6,290 nt of DNA from Helicobacteraceae bacterium (GTDB lineage Bacteria; Campylobacterota; Campylobacteria; Campylobacterales; Sulfurimonadaceae): the NCBI GenBank assembly GCA_947497635.1, contig CANMHZ010000074.1, forward strand, positions 1 to 6,290. The letters run 5' to 3'. Each line of letters opens with the position of its first letter. Positions within the stretch are counted from its first letter, which is position 1. The position numbers and the translations under genes were made by a program. The notes under the pieces are model-generated. The model saw only the letters and a program-made list of their open reading frames with translations. It made no database searches and had not been told where the DNA came from. Shown one piece after another: positions 5,942 to 6,290 of this stretch.

Positions 5942-6290
5942 ATGTACAGTTGGATGCTCTGGTTTCATATTATCTCAATGGTCTCATGGTTCGCCGTCCT
6001 CTTCTACCTCCCCCGTCTCTTTGTTTATCATGTCGAAAACGCTAATAACACAGGATTTCTTGAGGTTATTCATATTATGGAGATGAAGATTTATAAATAC
6101 ATTGGTATTCCTGCATTTTGGGCAACACTACTATCGGGTATCGCCTTGATCGTGATGTCCACACAGCATTATGGAATGAATGTCTTTGCTATGGGAGGAT
6201 GGATGCACGCGAAACTTACCCTTGTAGCGATTCTCGTCGCTTACTTTTTTTCATTGGGACATTATCGCCTCAAACTAAAAGAGAACGCTA
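5942..6290 (+). CDS. hemJ: Protoporphyrinogen IX oxidase HemJ, partial (3' end outside window)
   Basis: Inner-membrane enzyme oxidising protoporphyrinogen IX to protoporphyrin IX in haem synthesis; HemJ is the usual form where HemG and HemY are absent, as in Campylobacterota. The first 116 codons are visible. Features of the family are the N-terminal helix SWMLWFHIISMVSWFAVLFY (3-22) with the conserved haem-ligand histidine H9, followed by LPRLFVYH; a second hydrophobic segment at about 53-73 (YIGIPAFWATLLSGIALIV); and a third at about 86-105 beginning with GWMHAKLTLV, whose lysine K91 corresponds to the conserved HemJ lysine. ATG at 5942 follows GAGGA with seven to eight As in between. It lies 50 bp after trxC on the same strand and may share its transcript, subject to the hairpins in the gap. 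Confidence 0.9.
   Translation, partial: MYSWMLWFHIISMVSWFAVLFYLPRLFVYHVENANNTGFLEVIHIMEMKIYKYIGIPAFWATLLSGIALIVMSTQHYGMNVFAMGGWMHAKLTLVAILVAYFFSLGHYRLKLKENA

Noticed and set aside
1..6290. CRISPR array, tRNA/rRNA gene, insertion sequence ends or att-site repeats around the accessory module
   Set aside because: No spaced repeats, tRNA-like sequence, transposase or integrase coding, or matching direct repeats at the module edges were seen by eye.

Overview
The window looks like chromosomal DNA of a Campylobacterota (epsilonproteobacterial) species, probably of the free-living Sulfuricurvum/Sulfurimonas kind. The basis is the style of the proteins (TrpRS, short HPF, TrxC, HemJ, GmhA/GmhB), the AT-leaning base composition, and promoters with weak -35 boxes. 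This is inference from memory of these families; no 16S rRNA or other decisive marker is present.

Layout. The minus-strand block covers positions 1-4994. In transcription order it holds trpS (tryptophanyl-tRNA synthetase), a small HEPN-like gene, a very large gene for a protein with two P-loop NTPase domains, gmhA (sedoheptulose-7-phosphate isomerase) and gmhB (heptose bisphosphate phosphatase, cut by the window edge). The plus-strand block covers 5099-6290: hpf (ribosome hibernation factor), trxC (thioredoxin 2 with an N-terminal zinc ribbon) and hemJ (protoporphyrinogen oxidase, cut by the window edge). The two blocks diverge from a roughly 100-bp promoter region at 4995-5098.

The unusual part is 886-3974. 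The HEPN-like gene and the 885-residue ATPase overlap by an ATGA, so they are translationally coupled. They are clearly more AT-rich than both flanks: hand counts of single 60-base lines give about 20-37% GC inside against 48% in gmhA and 48% in trpS. They sit between housekeeping genes. The ATPase joins a ParA/MinD-type domain with a variant KGGVGRTT P-loop to a second, canonical P-loop domain of AAA+/STAND type. This resembles a two-gene accessory module such as a defence or toxin-antitoxin-like system. That function is inference; I cannot match it with certainty to a named system. A 12-bp perfect palindrome lies in the likely promoter of the module.

Working together: gmhA and gmhB make ADP-heptose precursors for lipopolysaccharide or lipooligosaccharide core, and lie 22 bp downstream of the ATPase gene, so they may now depend on transcription from the module or from trpS. 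The plus-strand genes serve ribosome hibernation, thiol redox balance and haem synthesis. hpf and trxC are separated by only 7 bp; hemJ follows after 50 bp containing two possible hairpins, the second of which covers its ribosome binding site.
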